Source: Amaurobius ferox (Eukaryota; Arthropoda; Arachnida; Araneae; Amaurobiidae). From it: a stretch of DNA of 64,000 nucleotides. Both the position numbers and the translations under genes were made by a program. The notes under the pieces were generated by a model that did no database searches, had not been told where the DNA came from, and worked only from the letters and a program-made list of their open reading frames with translations. Positions 37,263-48,484 of the stretch are shown here, one piece after another. Each line of letters opens with the position of its first letter. Within the stretch, counting starts at the first letter, position 1. The stretch is taken from positions 121,007,653 through 121,071,652 of the forward strand of contig OX578140.1 of NCBI GenBank assembly GCA_951213105.1, read 5' to 3'.

Positions 37263-37485
37263 CAGTATTTTTCAAAGTGTGTTCCGTGGAACCCCGATGT
37301 TCTGCGAGAATATTACAGGGGTTCCGCGACGCGATAGCTTCGTGTAGATTTTCTTGAATTCAAAAAATTGCTTAAAATTTTGTATATGTAATTTGAACGA
37401 CACTGGACTTTTCCCCATTTTGAGATTCCGCGATCAAATTTACTTTTAAAAGGGTTCAGCGACCAAAAAACTTTGGAAAACATTG
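37263..37485. mobile_element. hAT MITE with perfect 8-bp target duplication
   Basis: The left end CAGTATTTTTCAAAGTGTGT and the inverted right end CAATGTTTTCCAAAGTTTTT are flanked by exact GAATAGGG octamers (37255-37262 and 37486-37493). Inside, GTTCCGTGGAACCCC and its counterpart GGGTTCAGCGACC form subterminal inverted copies. At 223 bp it is a typical non-autonomous hAT. Confidence 0.88.
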
Positions 37486-37629
37486 GAATAGGGTATTTGC
37501 CGTTTAAAGCGCTTAATTCTTCTGTTGAAAAGGGGTCTCATATATTCTTAATTTGGCACTGAAATAAGTATCATATAATTTACTTGTATTTTACATTATG
37601 TTTTTAACTTAAGTCAAATGTCTGCACGT

Positions 37630-37914
37630 TGTTGTTGTTGAAACCCAGACCGTCCGACCTACCAGAAAGGTGTAAGGTAACTGTTTGGACGGTCGGGAAG
37701 TGCCACCCAATTTAGACCGGAACCCAGTGGGGGAGGCATCCACAGGGACCGTACCCTCCTTCCCCTACCACCAACCTCTCGGAAGGACTTTCGGACCACA
37801 TGTTTAACGTGATCGTACTCCGCATGAACACGGCGGCAGTTTTGGCAGTGGCTGGAATCGAACCCGGGCCTACCGAGTGCAACTCCAGCGCGCTAACCAA
37901 TGGGCTACCGCGCC
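37630..37914 (-). mobile_element. tRNA-derived SINE (hairpin/CAA-tail family), full length
   Basis: On the minus strand: A box TAGCCCATTGG (37907-37897), B box GGTTCGATTCC (37864-37854), a ~150-bp body, the stem-loop with arms GGACGGTC and GACCGTCC (37687-37694 and 37648-37655), then CTGGGTTTCAACAACAACAA. A 15-bp duplication, CAAATGTCTGCACGT (37615-37629) and CAAATGTCCGCACGT (37915-37929), brackets it with one mismatch. This is the reference copy for the tail-only insertions. Confidence 0.92.
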
Positions 37915-38299
37915 CAAATGTCCGCACGTGTCAATATTTCAGCTTTTATCCGGTCCGGCACGACAGTACCAGTTGTTAAACCTGGCTTGAATTCAAAGAA
38001 ATTTAAAAATGTAGAACCCAAGCCCAGCCCGGCCAGAAAGCCATTGAGTCTTGGCTCGTTTCGTTACGAAATGATTTGTATTCAAATGTGTTAAAAGCAT
38101 GAATTTGTGGAATTTTTGTTCGAAAAATTTAGGTAAAAGTTGTTTTTTTTAAACATTTATAGTTGTAAAGTTGGCAGCAGCACAATAATTTCATATACTC
38201 TTAAAACTGATTTATTATCCAGAAATTCATTCATTTATTACTCTTAAAATTCATTTAAAAAATTTTAAAAATTGATTATGTTCGGCCCGACCCGACTTG

Positions 38300-38425
38300 A
38301 AACTGTGTTAGAAAAATTAGAGCCGGCCGGGCCTGAAGCAGTGTTAGAAAAATTAGATCCGCCCGGCCTAAAACAGTGTTAGAAAATTTAGACTGAAGCA
38401 GTGTTAGAGAAATTAGGCCCGGCCT
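38300..38425 (+). repeat. Short tandem repeat, ~35-bp unit, ~4 copies
   Basis: The phrase GTGTTAGAAAAATTAGA occurs repeatedly (38305, 38342, 38379, 38401) with GCCCGGCC-type blocks between. Spacing is uneven (22-37 bases). Flanking GGCCCGACCC motifs on both sides suggest it sits inside a larger GC-ended repeat, about 37935-38475. Confidence 0.6.
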
Positions 38426-38475
38426 GATTTAGAAGTTGGGTCGGGCCTAAGCTCGAACCCATGCAGATCTCTATA

Positions 38476-39638
38476 TTAAGTAAGGAAAAATATTTTGTAT
38501 AGGGTAAATAGGAAACCACTAATTATAAAAAAAACAGAAATTTCTTACATCATTGGAAATAAGTTTATAATTTTAAAAGTTTAGACAATTTTCTTACATA
38601 CATAACTTTTACAATCACTATCCAAGGTCTGCAATCTTGCTATTATCCTTACATTTATCTGTCCTTGAATTTAGAGTTAAGAAAAAGGAAAATGAAGTAG
38701 CACCACAAATAAAGAGATATATATATCACACTCAATCAAGACATTCGTCTCATATCAAAATCGTGTGCTTTTACACCAACCTTCAGAGAGCAAGGCGCAA
38801 TTAAATGATTGAGATTCAAACCACGCTTCTACGCTGCACATTTCATTTCAATTGTCCTCTCAGTATACTTCCAGATTTACTGGGGCCCAAATCAATCAAG
38901 CTGCTTCGAAATACATGAATTTTATTGACTGGGATTGAAAAGTTTGTGCAGCGTCGAAACGTCAAACAATACATTTAGAACATGAACGTAACATTTACTT
39001 TTGATTTGAGAATAATGAGCATTTGCTGAACATTACACTCCTAAATGTTGAAACACATTCTCTGCAATTTAAAAACTATTTTACTAAATAATCTTACTAA
39101 ATTATATTACTGAATGATACAACGTAAAACGTATGACTAGTATTCCTTAATTTCTTATCACAGAAAACAGTGCAAAGCTTATTCATAAAAATAAGTAGTA
39201 ATTACATTGTTATAGGAAGTTGAGTAAATAATGTTACTTAAAGTTTAAGTAAATTGAGATGATTTGTTTTTTCCATAAACGAAAAGTACTAAAAAGAAGG
39301 AAAGTTTTAGTACAAGTAAATGATGTAAAATAACATTATAAAATCCGTTATATAAATGCGTTGAGTATCAAATTTAGATAACAAATATATGACGAAACAA
39401 ATTTTGATCCTTGAAAAGTGATTCAAATATAAAAATGCAAACAAGTAAAGTGAAATAATTTTAAGAATCAAGTGAGACACGAAGCATCGTTAAATGTCAG
39501 TTATGTGAAATAAACTTTTATTAGTTTGTATAGTTATCGCGTCATAAAAATGCGAACTCATCTGGTGCTAATTGGTTGAAATATATATGCATTGACAGTT
39601 TATTAATTAACATGTATTTCTTCCTGATGCCTTGCTTG
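38476..39638. other. No gene seen
   Basis: AT-rich intergenic sequence. No exon, RNA gene or bounded mobile element was recognised. Confidence 0.5.
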
Positions 39639-39640
39639 TA

Positions 39641-40091
39641 CAGTAAACCTCCGCTAATCCGGCATCCAATGGTTCGGCACGCCCGATAGTCCGGCATGCC
39701 TCTCGAACGGCGTTCGGGTGCGTTTGGCTGTACTGAGGTATATTTTCTGTAATGCACTAAATTATTTTATATGCAGATTTATGTTCATCGAAGATTTTCT
39801 TATAATTAAAAAATTAAATTAAATGTTTTTTCACATACTGCACAGTCCGGCCACACATTAAGCTGCCACAAGCTTTAAGGTTGGTCGTGTGGTCTGGGCC
39901 TTCAACATACTGCACAGTGTAATTCAATCTGTGTAACAGTTTAAGTATATAAATTCTGCATATATTGTCCATTATTTTGATTTAAAGTAAGTTTTTGAAT
40001 TTTTTACTCCATTTTAGTTTGATAATTCGACAAATTTGGTAATCCGGCAACTCTGAAATCTCGAACATGCCGGATTATGGGAAGTTTACTG
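39641..40091. mobile_element. pogo/Tigger-type MITE, TA-flanked
   Basis: CAGTAAACCTCCGCTAATCC at 39641 is matched inverted by CAGTAAACTTCCCATAATCC at 40091. TA lies outside both ends (39639-39640, 40092-40093). CCGGCA blocks recur near each end, as in pogo-like elements. A SINE tail (39847-39904) was inserted later. Confidence 0.85.
39847..39904 (+). mobile_element. SINE tail-only insertion with changed but still paired stem
   Basis: Flanked by ACATACTGCACAGT on both sides (39833-39846, 39905-39918). The stem arms are GGCCACAC (39849-39856) and GTGTGGTC (39887-39894). They differ from the common GACCGTCC/GGACGGTC pair yet still pair along all 8 positions (one G-T). The tail is TGGGCCTTCA. 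Confidence 0.85.
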
Positions 40092-40093
40092 TA

Positions 40094-41376
40094 CCTAAAT
40101 TTATCAAAATATAAATCATCGAATTTTAGAATTAGAGATTTTAATATAAAATTTTGTTGAACCAATTTATTTTTCAGTAGGTTACTATTACTCATAATTA
40201 GTTTTAAATATTTGCTCATAAAAATGTTTGACCATCGTATAATTTAACCTTTTCACTATCACTGTTAATGACCATGGACAATTATTTGAATATTTCTTAA
40301 AATAATTGCATTTATGACATTTGTTTGTATTTCATAATATTTTTTTCATATAGAAAACGAAACAAAACAGCAAGAAAAAGCGAACAAATTTTCCCAGTCT
40401 GTTAATCCTTTTACAAGTAACTAATTCATTCAACAATTTAAGTTTCTGTGACACTAACTAAATTTTTAAAAAGAAGCATACGACTGTGAAACTAAAATTA
40501 TCCATCACCCCCCAAATACAAATGAAAAACAATTTGAATGTTTTTATACACTCTACAGTGTGTTAACTTTGGTCAAATAAAGTCACAGCTTCATATATTT
40601 GTCACATTCCCAAGGTATAAGCAGCTTTGTTAGGAACTCCAAAGGAATTATACATCGCCAGCTAAAATAGACAGCTTAATCAGATGTTATGAGCATTTTG
40701 TTTTATAGTAAAATAATTTTACCCATGGAGATTTTAATGCAATGTTTCATATTTTTAAACTTAAATGTCCATCATCGGGAATATTTATAAACTGAGTCAA
40801 AATTAATATAAAAATTTAGTAGAAACTAATTTTGTTGATTGAGGTAAGTGTATATTAAAATTGTTTAATTTAGTCTTTACGATATCGGTAGTGAAAAGGT
40901 TAAAATGGAATTGAGTAATATATTTATACTATTTAATATAACCTCAGTTTAAAAGTACGATTTAAAATTGAACGTATTAGAAATCAAGATTAATAAATAA
41001 AATTTAAATCATATAATTATAAATAATATCTTAAATTATAAAATCAAGTATGAAATTAATAGAAGCAGCGTCAAAATTTTTATAAAATTTATGTGGTTTG
41101 GTTTTGCACAGTTTTCTTCTCTGTCTGATTGTTGCTATATCCGAAATTCGTAACTACTCCGTTTGCAATCCTACTTTTCTTGTAACGCTAAACCTATCAT
41201 TATCGACGTGATTTAGTTTTAATTTATATTACAAAGTTCACGTAAAATAGCAATATAACAAACTGAAATGCTTCTGCATTTTTTTGTCACTGTAATTATG
41301 TAATATACATGTTTTTCACTTTGTATTTAAATAACAGGCACAGGTTTGACATTGTACTTTTCGAGATAAAATAATA
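40094..41376. other. No gene seen
   Basis: AT-rich intergenic sequence without recognisable exons or bounded repeats. Confidence 0.5.
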
Positions 41377-41384
41377 GTTCAGCA

Positions 41385-42660
41385 CAGTGACGGGCAATAC
41401 TATGCGGTGTATCTATACAGCGTATCGATACGTATCGTTTAGTGATGTATATCGATGCTGTATCAATATCATGGTAACGACAACATTGTCGTCATTAATA
41501 TTCTACCCTAGATAATGAAATTTTCAGAATCTTGGGTTTAACAATTTTAAAAGAATATACAACGATTAAATTTTAGAAACTAATTTACATAATTTTTATT
41601 TTAACCAATGCCATTTATGAAAGATAATTATAATATAATTCGAGAACATTTTAATTGTAACATTATTATATTAATGAGGCCAATTTCAATATAATAGAAT
41701 ACTATTTGGTTGATCAAGCTGATCAAGTTTGGTTGATAACTGGTCATGATCTGAGTAAGCAAAATTTTCTATAATTCAGAAAATAAAATAATCCATAAAT
41801 TAGAGATGGGCGAATATTATCCTCGAATACTCGAATATTAGAAAGTATTCGAGATCTCGAATATGACATCACTAGAAGAAATTCGAATATCGTGACACAA
41901 TAGGTTCCTGAAGAAAAAGTCAGAATACTCCAGAAGAAGAAATTAGAAATCCCCTAGAAGAAAGCCTGCTTCCCCTAAATGCAAACAATTTCAACTACTG
42001 AAAAAATAATAGTCTGTATCATCACTTGAAGGAATTATCTTTGAAATATTTGATAACAGGACCTCTTGTTTAATATGCGACAAAAAAGAGGCAAAATAGA
42101 TTCTGGAAGTATAAGAATGCTTGTTTTCTTAAATAAAAATCTGTTGTACATAAGAGGCAATTACAATTATTCAATTATTCTAGATGAGACTAATTAAAAT
42201 AAAAAAAGCTACTCTAAATAATTAAAATTTAAATTGAAAAGTTTCATTTCTTAATTAATGTGATTTTATCATACTTTTTACTTTATTAATTTATTTACTA
42301 GTAATTCTTAATATTTAATAAATTTAAATATTATTTATTTACAATTTTAAATATTATTAATTATTCGTGGTATTCGAAAATTCGAGATCTGGTTGATATT
42401 CGAATTTGAGAAAAGTGTTATTCGCCCATATCTACTTTAATTAATGACAAAATCATCACTTACAATTTTTTAAATATTGAAATATTGTTTAAAATGAAAT
42501 AGAATTACATTTGGAGAATTTTTTTCATACGATTGGTATTGAAAGCTATTGTATCGATACACAGAAAGCATTGTATAGAAGTATATCGAACGAAATATCG
42601 ATGAATCGTAAGGTCATGTACCGATACGTCAATGCAATTGTATTGATATGCCCATCACTA
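41385..42660. mobile_element. hAT-type non-autonomous element hosting a second hAT MITE
   Basis: The left end CAGTGACGGGCAATA and the inverted right end TAGTGATGGGCATATCAATA flank a body rich in TATCGATA motifs. The octamers GTTCAGCA (41377-41384) and GTACAGCA (42661-42668) match at 7 of 8 positions. No transposase is seen. About half of its length is the nested element at 41801-42434. Confidence 0.8.
41801..42434. mobile_element. hAT-type MITE, TAGAGATGGGC family, copy 2 (nested)
   Basis: TAGAGATGGGCGAATA and the inverted TAGATATGGGCGAATAAC delimit 634 bp related to 26691-27308. Repeated attcgaatat and tcgagatct motifs lie near both ends. The flanking octamers CCATAAAT and CTTTAATT agree only in part, so the insertion is old or the flanks have drifted. 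Confidence 0.7.
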
Positions 42661-42668
42661 GTACAGCA

Positions 42669-44750
42669 AAAGCAGCATGACAAACTTATTATCATGAATC
42701 ATGATGCAAAGCTTATGGTGGTATCAATATTCTCACAGTTTTTTAGTATGATAAAATTTGACAGAGGAAAAAGTCTTTTTGAGTGTTTTGACTTTTTAAG
42801 ATTTTCTTGACATGTCCCAGTTCCAAATACTTTCTTTACATTCATAAATACTCAAGCTCCTTAAAGAGTATTACTTTTGATCTAATTAGCAGTTTGTATT
42901 AATAAAATCATTAACATTTGATAGAAATAGAATAAATGCTTTTTTTACCTTCAGAAATTTATGTTTAACATCTTTAAAATAAAAAAGTATGCATGTAATT
43001 ACGGATACATTTTCCATTTATAAATTTTGACTCAACATGATATGGATATTTACACATACATAAATTTAAAGATTTGGTGTAATTTTTCATAAATTATATA
43101 TATTCAATTTCAGATAATTACTTTTATATCTTTTCAGATAAAATTAATTATACTTATTTTTTACAGTACACAATTTAAAATTTTACACAAAATATTTATG
43201 CTTTATGTTTGAAAGTACAACATACATTATAACGTCTTGAAAATCGAGGTTTTCAAATGATGGTCATTTTGATCATTAATACCAGTGTACTTTTAGGAAA
43301 TAAAGTATTTAGATCCTCCGATATTAAAATTTGGTAATTTGAATATTTCGTCAATACATTATTGATGCACTTTTATGGATTTATGAGAATAAATATCTCA
43401 TTAAATTTGTAAAAAAATGCAAAGAAATGAAGTTTATAATTTTTTAGAGGGGGGGGGGACTGTTTTTTAGTTTCTTAATTTTTAGAATGTTTTTTAGCTA
43501 TATAGTTAATATATTACACGTTTTACTTTTGGTATTTTTGTTTTAAAACTCCATATTTTCAAAATCTTGAAATTTAAACAATTATTTATATATTTTCTAC
43601 TGAATTTAACTAGAAATTATTTATTTTTGAGCATAATCGAATGTAGTAACATGGTTTTGATAATCAATCTAATTTTATGCTAATATATTTTTCGGTATTT
43701 AGATTATGGCGGCATTTAGGTATATTAGTATATTTGGTTATTTAAAATAAGTAGCCCAAACTGCTGTGAAAATAGCTAAAAGGTAAAATCCTTGTTGAAA
43801 ATATTGCATAAAAATTATTAGTAGTAAGTAACTACTAATTTGCTTTATGCTGTGAGTTTAATGAAGATTTTATTTTTTAGATATTCAGTTATGTTATAGG
43901 TTTCATTATTTTGGTTTATTGATATCAAATAAAATATTTCCTATGGCATTCAAAAAGGTTTGAATATATTTGACAGATATTCATAAACGTTATGTGCACA
44001 TTGACCAACATTTTAATAAATACCATCTCATACTTAGTTAAGTAATTATTATTTTTTTCGGAAAAAAGGGAGACATAATATCAATAAGATTGTATAACTA
44101 ATTAATTTAATTAATAAAAAAAATAAAGTAATATTTCTGGGGGAAAGTAAAATGAATTTAATATAAGAGGAGCGAGTTAAGTTGATCTAATAAAATAATC
44201 ATAGACAAATTTAATTTTATATTTCAAAATGAAAGTTCTGTTTATAAATTTAAAACTCTATGGAAAAATATTTTTCTGCCTGTAAAAAATATACAAATCT
44301 TTTCCCTTAATTAGAATAACCATATTTGTATGATTTAGGGACTTAATCTCCAGGAATTCTTTTTATCGATTTAATCAAATAATATTCAATTCTATAGTTT
44401 GCGGTAACCATAACTCGAATACACTGTGGAAGCTACGAGAGCTTTATTTTACTCAATTTTACTTGTTCATACGCACATTTGGTGAAATTACATACTTACG
44501 ACTGCTAGATTGAACTATCTATCACGAAATTTGGCGAAATAGTTGTAAAATACACTTGAAGGAAAAGACGAATAAGAGATATGATAGGCATAGTAGTATA
44601 TGGTCAGTAATCGCTTTTTTAACCGTCTTGATGATTCGAATTTTACTATCTGCACGAGAAGACTATTTACCAGAGAAATATTTATGAGAAATATATATAA
44701 AAAAATAGAATGAATTATAGAATGTTATTTTTTGTCGTAGATTAACAAAA
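42669..44750. other. No gene seen
   Basis: AT-rich; contains a 9-10 base G-run near 43448. No exon or bounded repeat was recognised up to the Helitron start. Confidence 0.5.
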
Positions 44751-45390
44751 TCTTTATATATATATATATAAAGAAGAAAAGTATGTTTGTATGTATGTAT
44801 GATCCAATATCACGGGAGAACGGCTGAATCAAATTTGATCAAATTTGGTGGGTAGTCTTAAAATAGCCTCACTTAAAGTTTAGTCTATATTTCAAGTTTC
44901 TACAACCAGGCCTTCTCGAGATACTAGTGAAAAACGAAACTTTCATTTGTCTCATCATCACGGGAGAACAGCTGCACCGAATTTAATGAAATTTTGTGGG
45001 TAAGTTTAAAATATCCCTTCATAAATTAGTCCAAGTTTCGAGTTTCTAAGACCAGGGATTGCGGAGATATTAATGCAAAACGAAACATTTCCCTAGGAGT
45101 TCTACTCTCTAGCTCCGTGATTCCCATAGATGAAGGTTGGATACCGTTGGTTTAAAACGTGTAAGTCAATTGAATCTCTGAGTTTTGTGGGAGTTTATTG
45201 AACGTATTAGTCACTTTTGAAAATCGCAGGTTTGAAATATGAATTTAAATGGAAACTTATGTAAACCATGGTTTATTTTTCACAGGCTTATTCAACAACG
45301 AAGAGTATTAAAAAATCAAAATGGTTATTTAATTGTCAGCATTTTGTGAGGATTAATGATTATTTAATTATCAGCATTTTATATCATGCC

Positions 45391-45891
45391 AAGTCATTTG
45401 ACTCTGCAGTGGACACCGATGATATCGTTAATTACCCGCTGGAATTTCTGAACTACCTGGAGCCACCTGGAATGCCTTCTCGTATCTTGAAGTTAAAGAA
45501 AGGATCACTAATAATGCTTCTGCGAAATCCGGACCCACCAAAACTATGCAATGGAACATGGTTCTGTGTAAAAAATATTTTAACAAATGTCATAGAAGCC
45601 AAGGTATTAAAGGGAAAGGCAAAAGGAGAGGACGTATTCATACCTGGCATATCGTTGATACCAACCGACCTACTATTTAGCTTCAAAGGAGTCCAGTTTC
45701 CAGTTAGACTGGCATTTGCCATGACCATCAACAAAGCCCAAGGACAAATCCTTAAGTGTGCAGGCGTGAATTTAGAAAGTTCTTGCTTCTCTCATGGCCA
45801 ATTGTATGTGGCATGCTCAAGAGTAGGGACTTCACAAAATTTGTATGTTTTAGAATCAAAAAATGTGGTTTACAAGCAAGCATTGCGGTAA
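45391..45891 (+). pseudogene. Helitron PIF1-type helicase, C-terminal fragment
   Basis: An open frame ends at TAA (45889-45891). From about 45391 it reads [20 protein letters not shown], then [29 protein letters not shown], then [11 protein letters not shown] (helicase motif V region) and [11 protein letters not shown] (motif VI). These are the closing motifs of the Helitron Rep/helicase. The N-terminal Rep nuclease and Walker A/B motifs are missing, so the fragment cannot act alone. The frame extends open to 45268, but residues before SFDS do not resemble the family. Confidence 0.85.
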
Positions 45892-46089
45892 AACCTAACA
45901 AATTAGAATAATGCCATTTAATTTGTTAACATTTGCATTGTTGCCTAGCGTTTAAGAGTCATTTTAGTTTCCCTTTCAAACTGTACATATTGACTATGCA
46001 TCAATTGTGGACACCTAATAATCACATTCCGAGACGCTGCCCGGAGGGTCTAGCTGCGAAGGGCGTGCCGGAAGCAGCTATGACTTATA

Positions 46090-47147
46090 CAGGTGAACCT
46101 CGATATGTCGAACCTCGGTATCTCGAAATTTTCGATATCTCGAAATATTTTCATCTCCTTTCACGCACGGTATAAAACTAAGGTAAAAAAACCTCTTTAA
46201 CTCGAAATTTTTCTGATCAAACTTTCGATATCTCGAAATTTTTATTTTGCCATTTGGATCATCTTACCAATTTCATCTTTTCATTTGGAAAATAAGATCC
46301 AAAAAATGTGCTTAATGCAGATGAAACAGGACTATTTTTTAAGTGTATGCCTGATAAACTATGATCATTAAAGGTGAAGCATGTCATGACTGCACTAATA
46401 TGGATGGATCAGAAAGGCTCAAACCTCTTATGATAAATTAAAGGTAAATCTGCTAAACCCAGATGTTTTTCAGAAAAGAAATCTTTTCCAATGACTTATT
46501 TTGCGACCAATAAAGCTTGGATGACTGCTGAAATTTTAATGAATTGGTTGAAGGAACTAGACAGAAAAATGTCTCGTGAAAATCGCGATATTGTTTTCTC
46601 TTCTTGGACAATTCTACAGCGCATAATAGTGTGCCGAAATTAAAATCCGTGAAAGTTCATTTCATGCCACCAAACACAACTTCTAAGTTACAGCCTTTGG
46701 ACCAAGGTATTATTCAGAGGTTTAAAGTAAACTATCACCACAAAATTAAACTCATTTGGATCCGCCTAGCTCATTTGGAAAATGTGATAGATATTGAAGG
46801 ATTCAGTAGGCTGTAACCCAACTGTCATAGATGACTATTTTGTAAAGTAAAGAAATGCAAGATTAAATTTTAATAATGTATGTACGTACATAGTATTACA
46901 TTAAATGTGTATCCAATCATTTCAAGCTTCGCTTTATTTGTTGTCGGCATTTTCTTGGGTAATACCCAATTTTCTGTCGGTAAGATAAAGTAAGTGATTT
47001 TTTTTAAATGTGCAAAGTATAGAACTAGTATGTATATATTCTTTTATGAATTCCTTAAAATTTTTTTAAATTTCCGATATCTCGAATTTTTGATATCTTG
47101 AATTTTTTTTCTACTCCCTTCAAATTCGACTTATTGAGGTTCGACTG
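46090..47147 (+). mobile_element. pogo/Tigger element nested in the Helitron
   Basis: The left end CAGGTGAACCTCGATATGTC and inverted right end CAGTCGAACCTCAATAAGTC are flanked by TA (46088-46089 and 47148-47149). Subterminal tatctcgaaattt motifs recur at both ends. It interrupts the 3' part of the Helitron, so it inserted later. Confidence 0.88.
46314..46816 (+). pseudogene. Decayed pogo/Tigger (DDE_1) transposase
   Basis: Pieces in several frames read N-A-D-E-T-G-L-F-F-K-C-M-P-D-K (first catalytic Asp), then KPRCFSEKKSFPMTYFATNK, AWMTAEILMNWLKELDRKM, and L-D-N-S-T-A-H-N (second Asp region) followed by HFMPPNTTSKLQPLDQGIIQ. This matches the DDE_1 domain of CENP-B/pogo-type transposases. Frameshifts separate the pieces, and the N-terminal DNA-binding domain is missing. 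Confidence 0.82.
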
Positions 47148-47467
47148 TATAATGCAATGTTTTCTTTTTCTTACATAATGCAATGCTTTTACTTCTTTCA
47201 CAGTGAAAAAACAATGTATAAGATTCACTGCCATGTTCCGGTGTAATTTTTATCAAACCTTTGCTTCGTAAATCCCGAGCAACTCCGGGCAATTGCTGCT
47301 AGTGACTTATATAAAGCAATGATTTTTTTCTTACATAATGCAATGAATTTACTTCTTTCACAGTGAAAAAACAATATATAAGATTCACGGCCTTATATGT
47401 TCCGGTGTAATTTTTATCGGAGTTTTGCATCGTAAATCCCGAGCAACGGCGGGTAATAGCTGCTAGT
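47145..47467 (+). repeat. Duplicated Helitron 3' terminus
   Basis: About 160 bp containing cttctttcacagtgaaaaaa, gttccggtgtaatttttatc and the CCCGAGCAAC hairpin occur twice in tandem. The first ends TGCTGCTAG|T at 47302 (hairpin 47274-47289), the second at 47466 (hairpin 47438-47453). Each looks like a usable Helitron end. Confidence 0.8.
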
Positions 47468-48460
47468 ATAGTTATAAAATAATATTATTTTAAATCGTCT
47501 GCAACATTTTTAATCTTAAAAAGAATTACGGAATTAATCCTCTAAAAACTTTTCTTTTTAAATCTGTGATGGAGTTGCCATAAAATTAGATTCACCAAAT
47601 AATGACCAACGAATTCATGTTTTGAATGACCACCGATTTTGAAAATAATAGACAATAAATAACATTCTATTTTTGATCTGGAAAATTCATATTCCATTTT
47701 ATCAAATGTATCATCAAATTTTGACAGCACTAATAAAAATGCTTAAAATCGTCTGCAAAAGAAGTTTTCTTATTAGAAATAAATTTTAATTATGTGATGA
47801 ACAGTCTTAGTTTCATATGACCAGAAGAATCGGAATTCTGTCCAGATTATAGGACACTATATATACCTGCAGCAAATCTTACTTGACACTAATAGCAAAG
47901 CCTGACGAACGCAGGGGCATGCGAGGCAACTGCTCCGAAGTCTCTGGGCGTTCCAGGGGCCCCAAATTAAACAATTGCAATATTGAAAAATGAACGAGTG
48001 CTTCCTAAAAAAAATTATGTCATCGGAATAGATTTGATCAGCGGAAAGATTGTTTTTTGGGATATATTAGACAGCACAAATTTAAGATCTAGAGTATGTC
48101 GGCTTCTTGACGATGATAAGAAAGTTGTCAGTAATCTGAATTCCATTAAAATATCTAAGCGCTTCATTTTTCATACCCTTTCCAAGAATGCAATTATATT
48201 TTCGAAAAAATATTTTTGTTTATTTCATATATGTCGAGTGATGAAAGGGGGCTCCAGAGGAATGTCTCTTCCGGACCCCAGTTAGGCTAATCCGAGCCCT
48301 GACTAATAGACAAATATGTAAGTTTCAGTTATGTTATATAGTCCATCTGATAAATTCTATTTATACTTAAAATTTAAAATTATTTTTCATAAAATAGATA
48401 GTTTGAATTCAAATCATACGACTTTTAAAATAAATATTCAAAATTATACTCACATTTTCT
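47468..48460. other. No gene assigned; GC-richer segments at 47900-47965 and 48240-48300
   Basis: The two GC-richer edges (gcaggggcatgcgaggcaac; gggggctccagaggaatgtc) may be the ends of one unrecognised repeat of ~400 bp with an AT-rich centre. The + frame 47983-48285 between them has no known domain. Confidence 0.35.
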
Positions 48461-48484
48461 TATATTTCAATAATTTATAGATTC

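Larger units (their letters stand above)
44751..47466 (+). mobile_element. Helitron with helicase remnant
   Basis: It begins TCTTTATATATATATATA after an A (44750) and ends in a small hairpin (CCCGAGCAACGGCGGG, 47438-47453) followed by TAATAGCTGCTAG and then T (47467). TC start, subterminal hairpin, CTAG end and A/T target are Helitron signatures. Inside are a helicase C-terminal fragment (45391-45891), a nested pogo element (46090-47147) and an extra 3' terminus ending at 47302. Confidence 0.85.

Noticed and set aside
38300..38425. CRISPR-like repeat-spacer array
   Set aside because: Eukaryotic context, unequal repeats and spacers, no cas genes; an ordinary tandem repeat.
39542..40219. Short minus frames near 39.6 and 40.1 kb that look weakly protein-like
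   Set aside because: They cross the ends of the TA-flanked pogo MITE; the similarity comes from its terminal repeats.
44815..45070. Two cacgggagaac...-type blocks as a separate tandem repeat family
   Set aside because: They are typical of the 5' region of arthropod Helitrons and lie inside the Helitron called here.
45268..45390. N-terminal part of the long helicase frame as genuine helicase
   Set aside because: Residues before SFDSAVD do not resemble Helitron helicases, and the start Met is a chance one.
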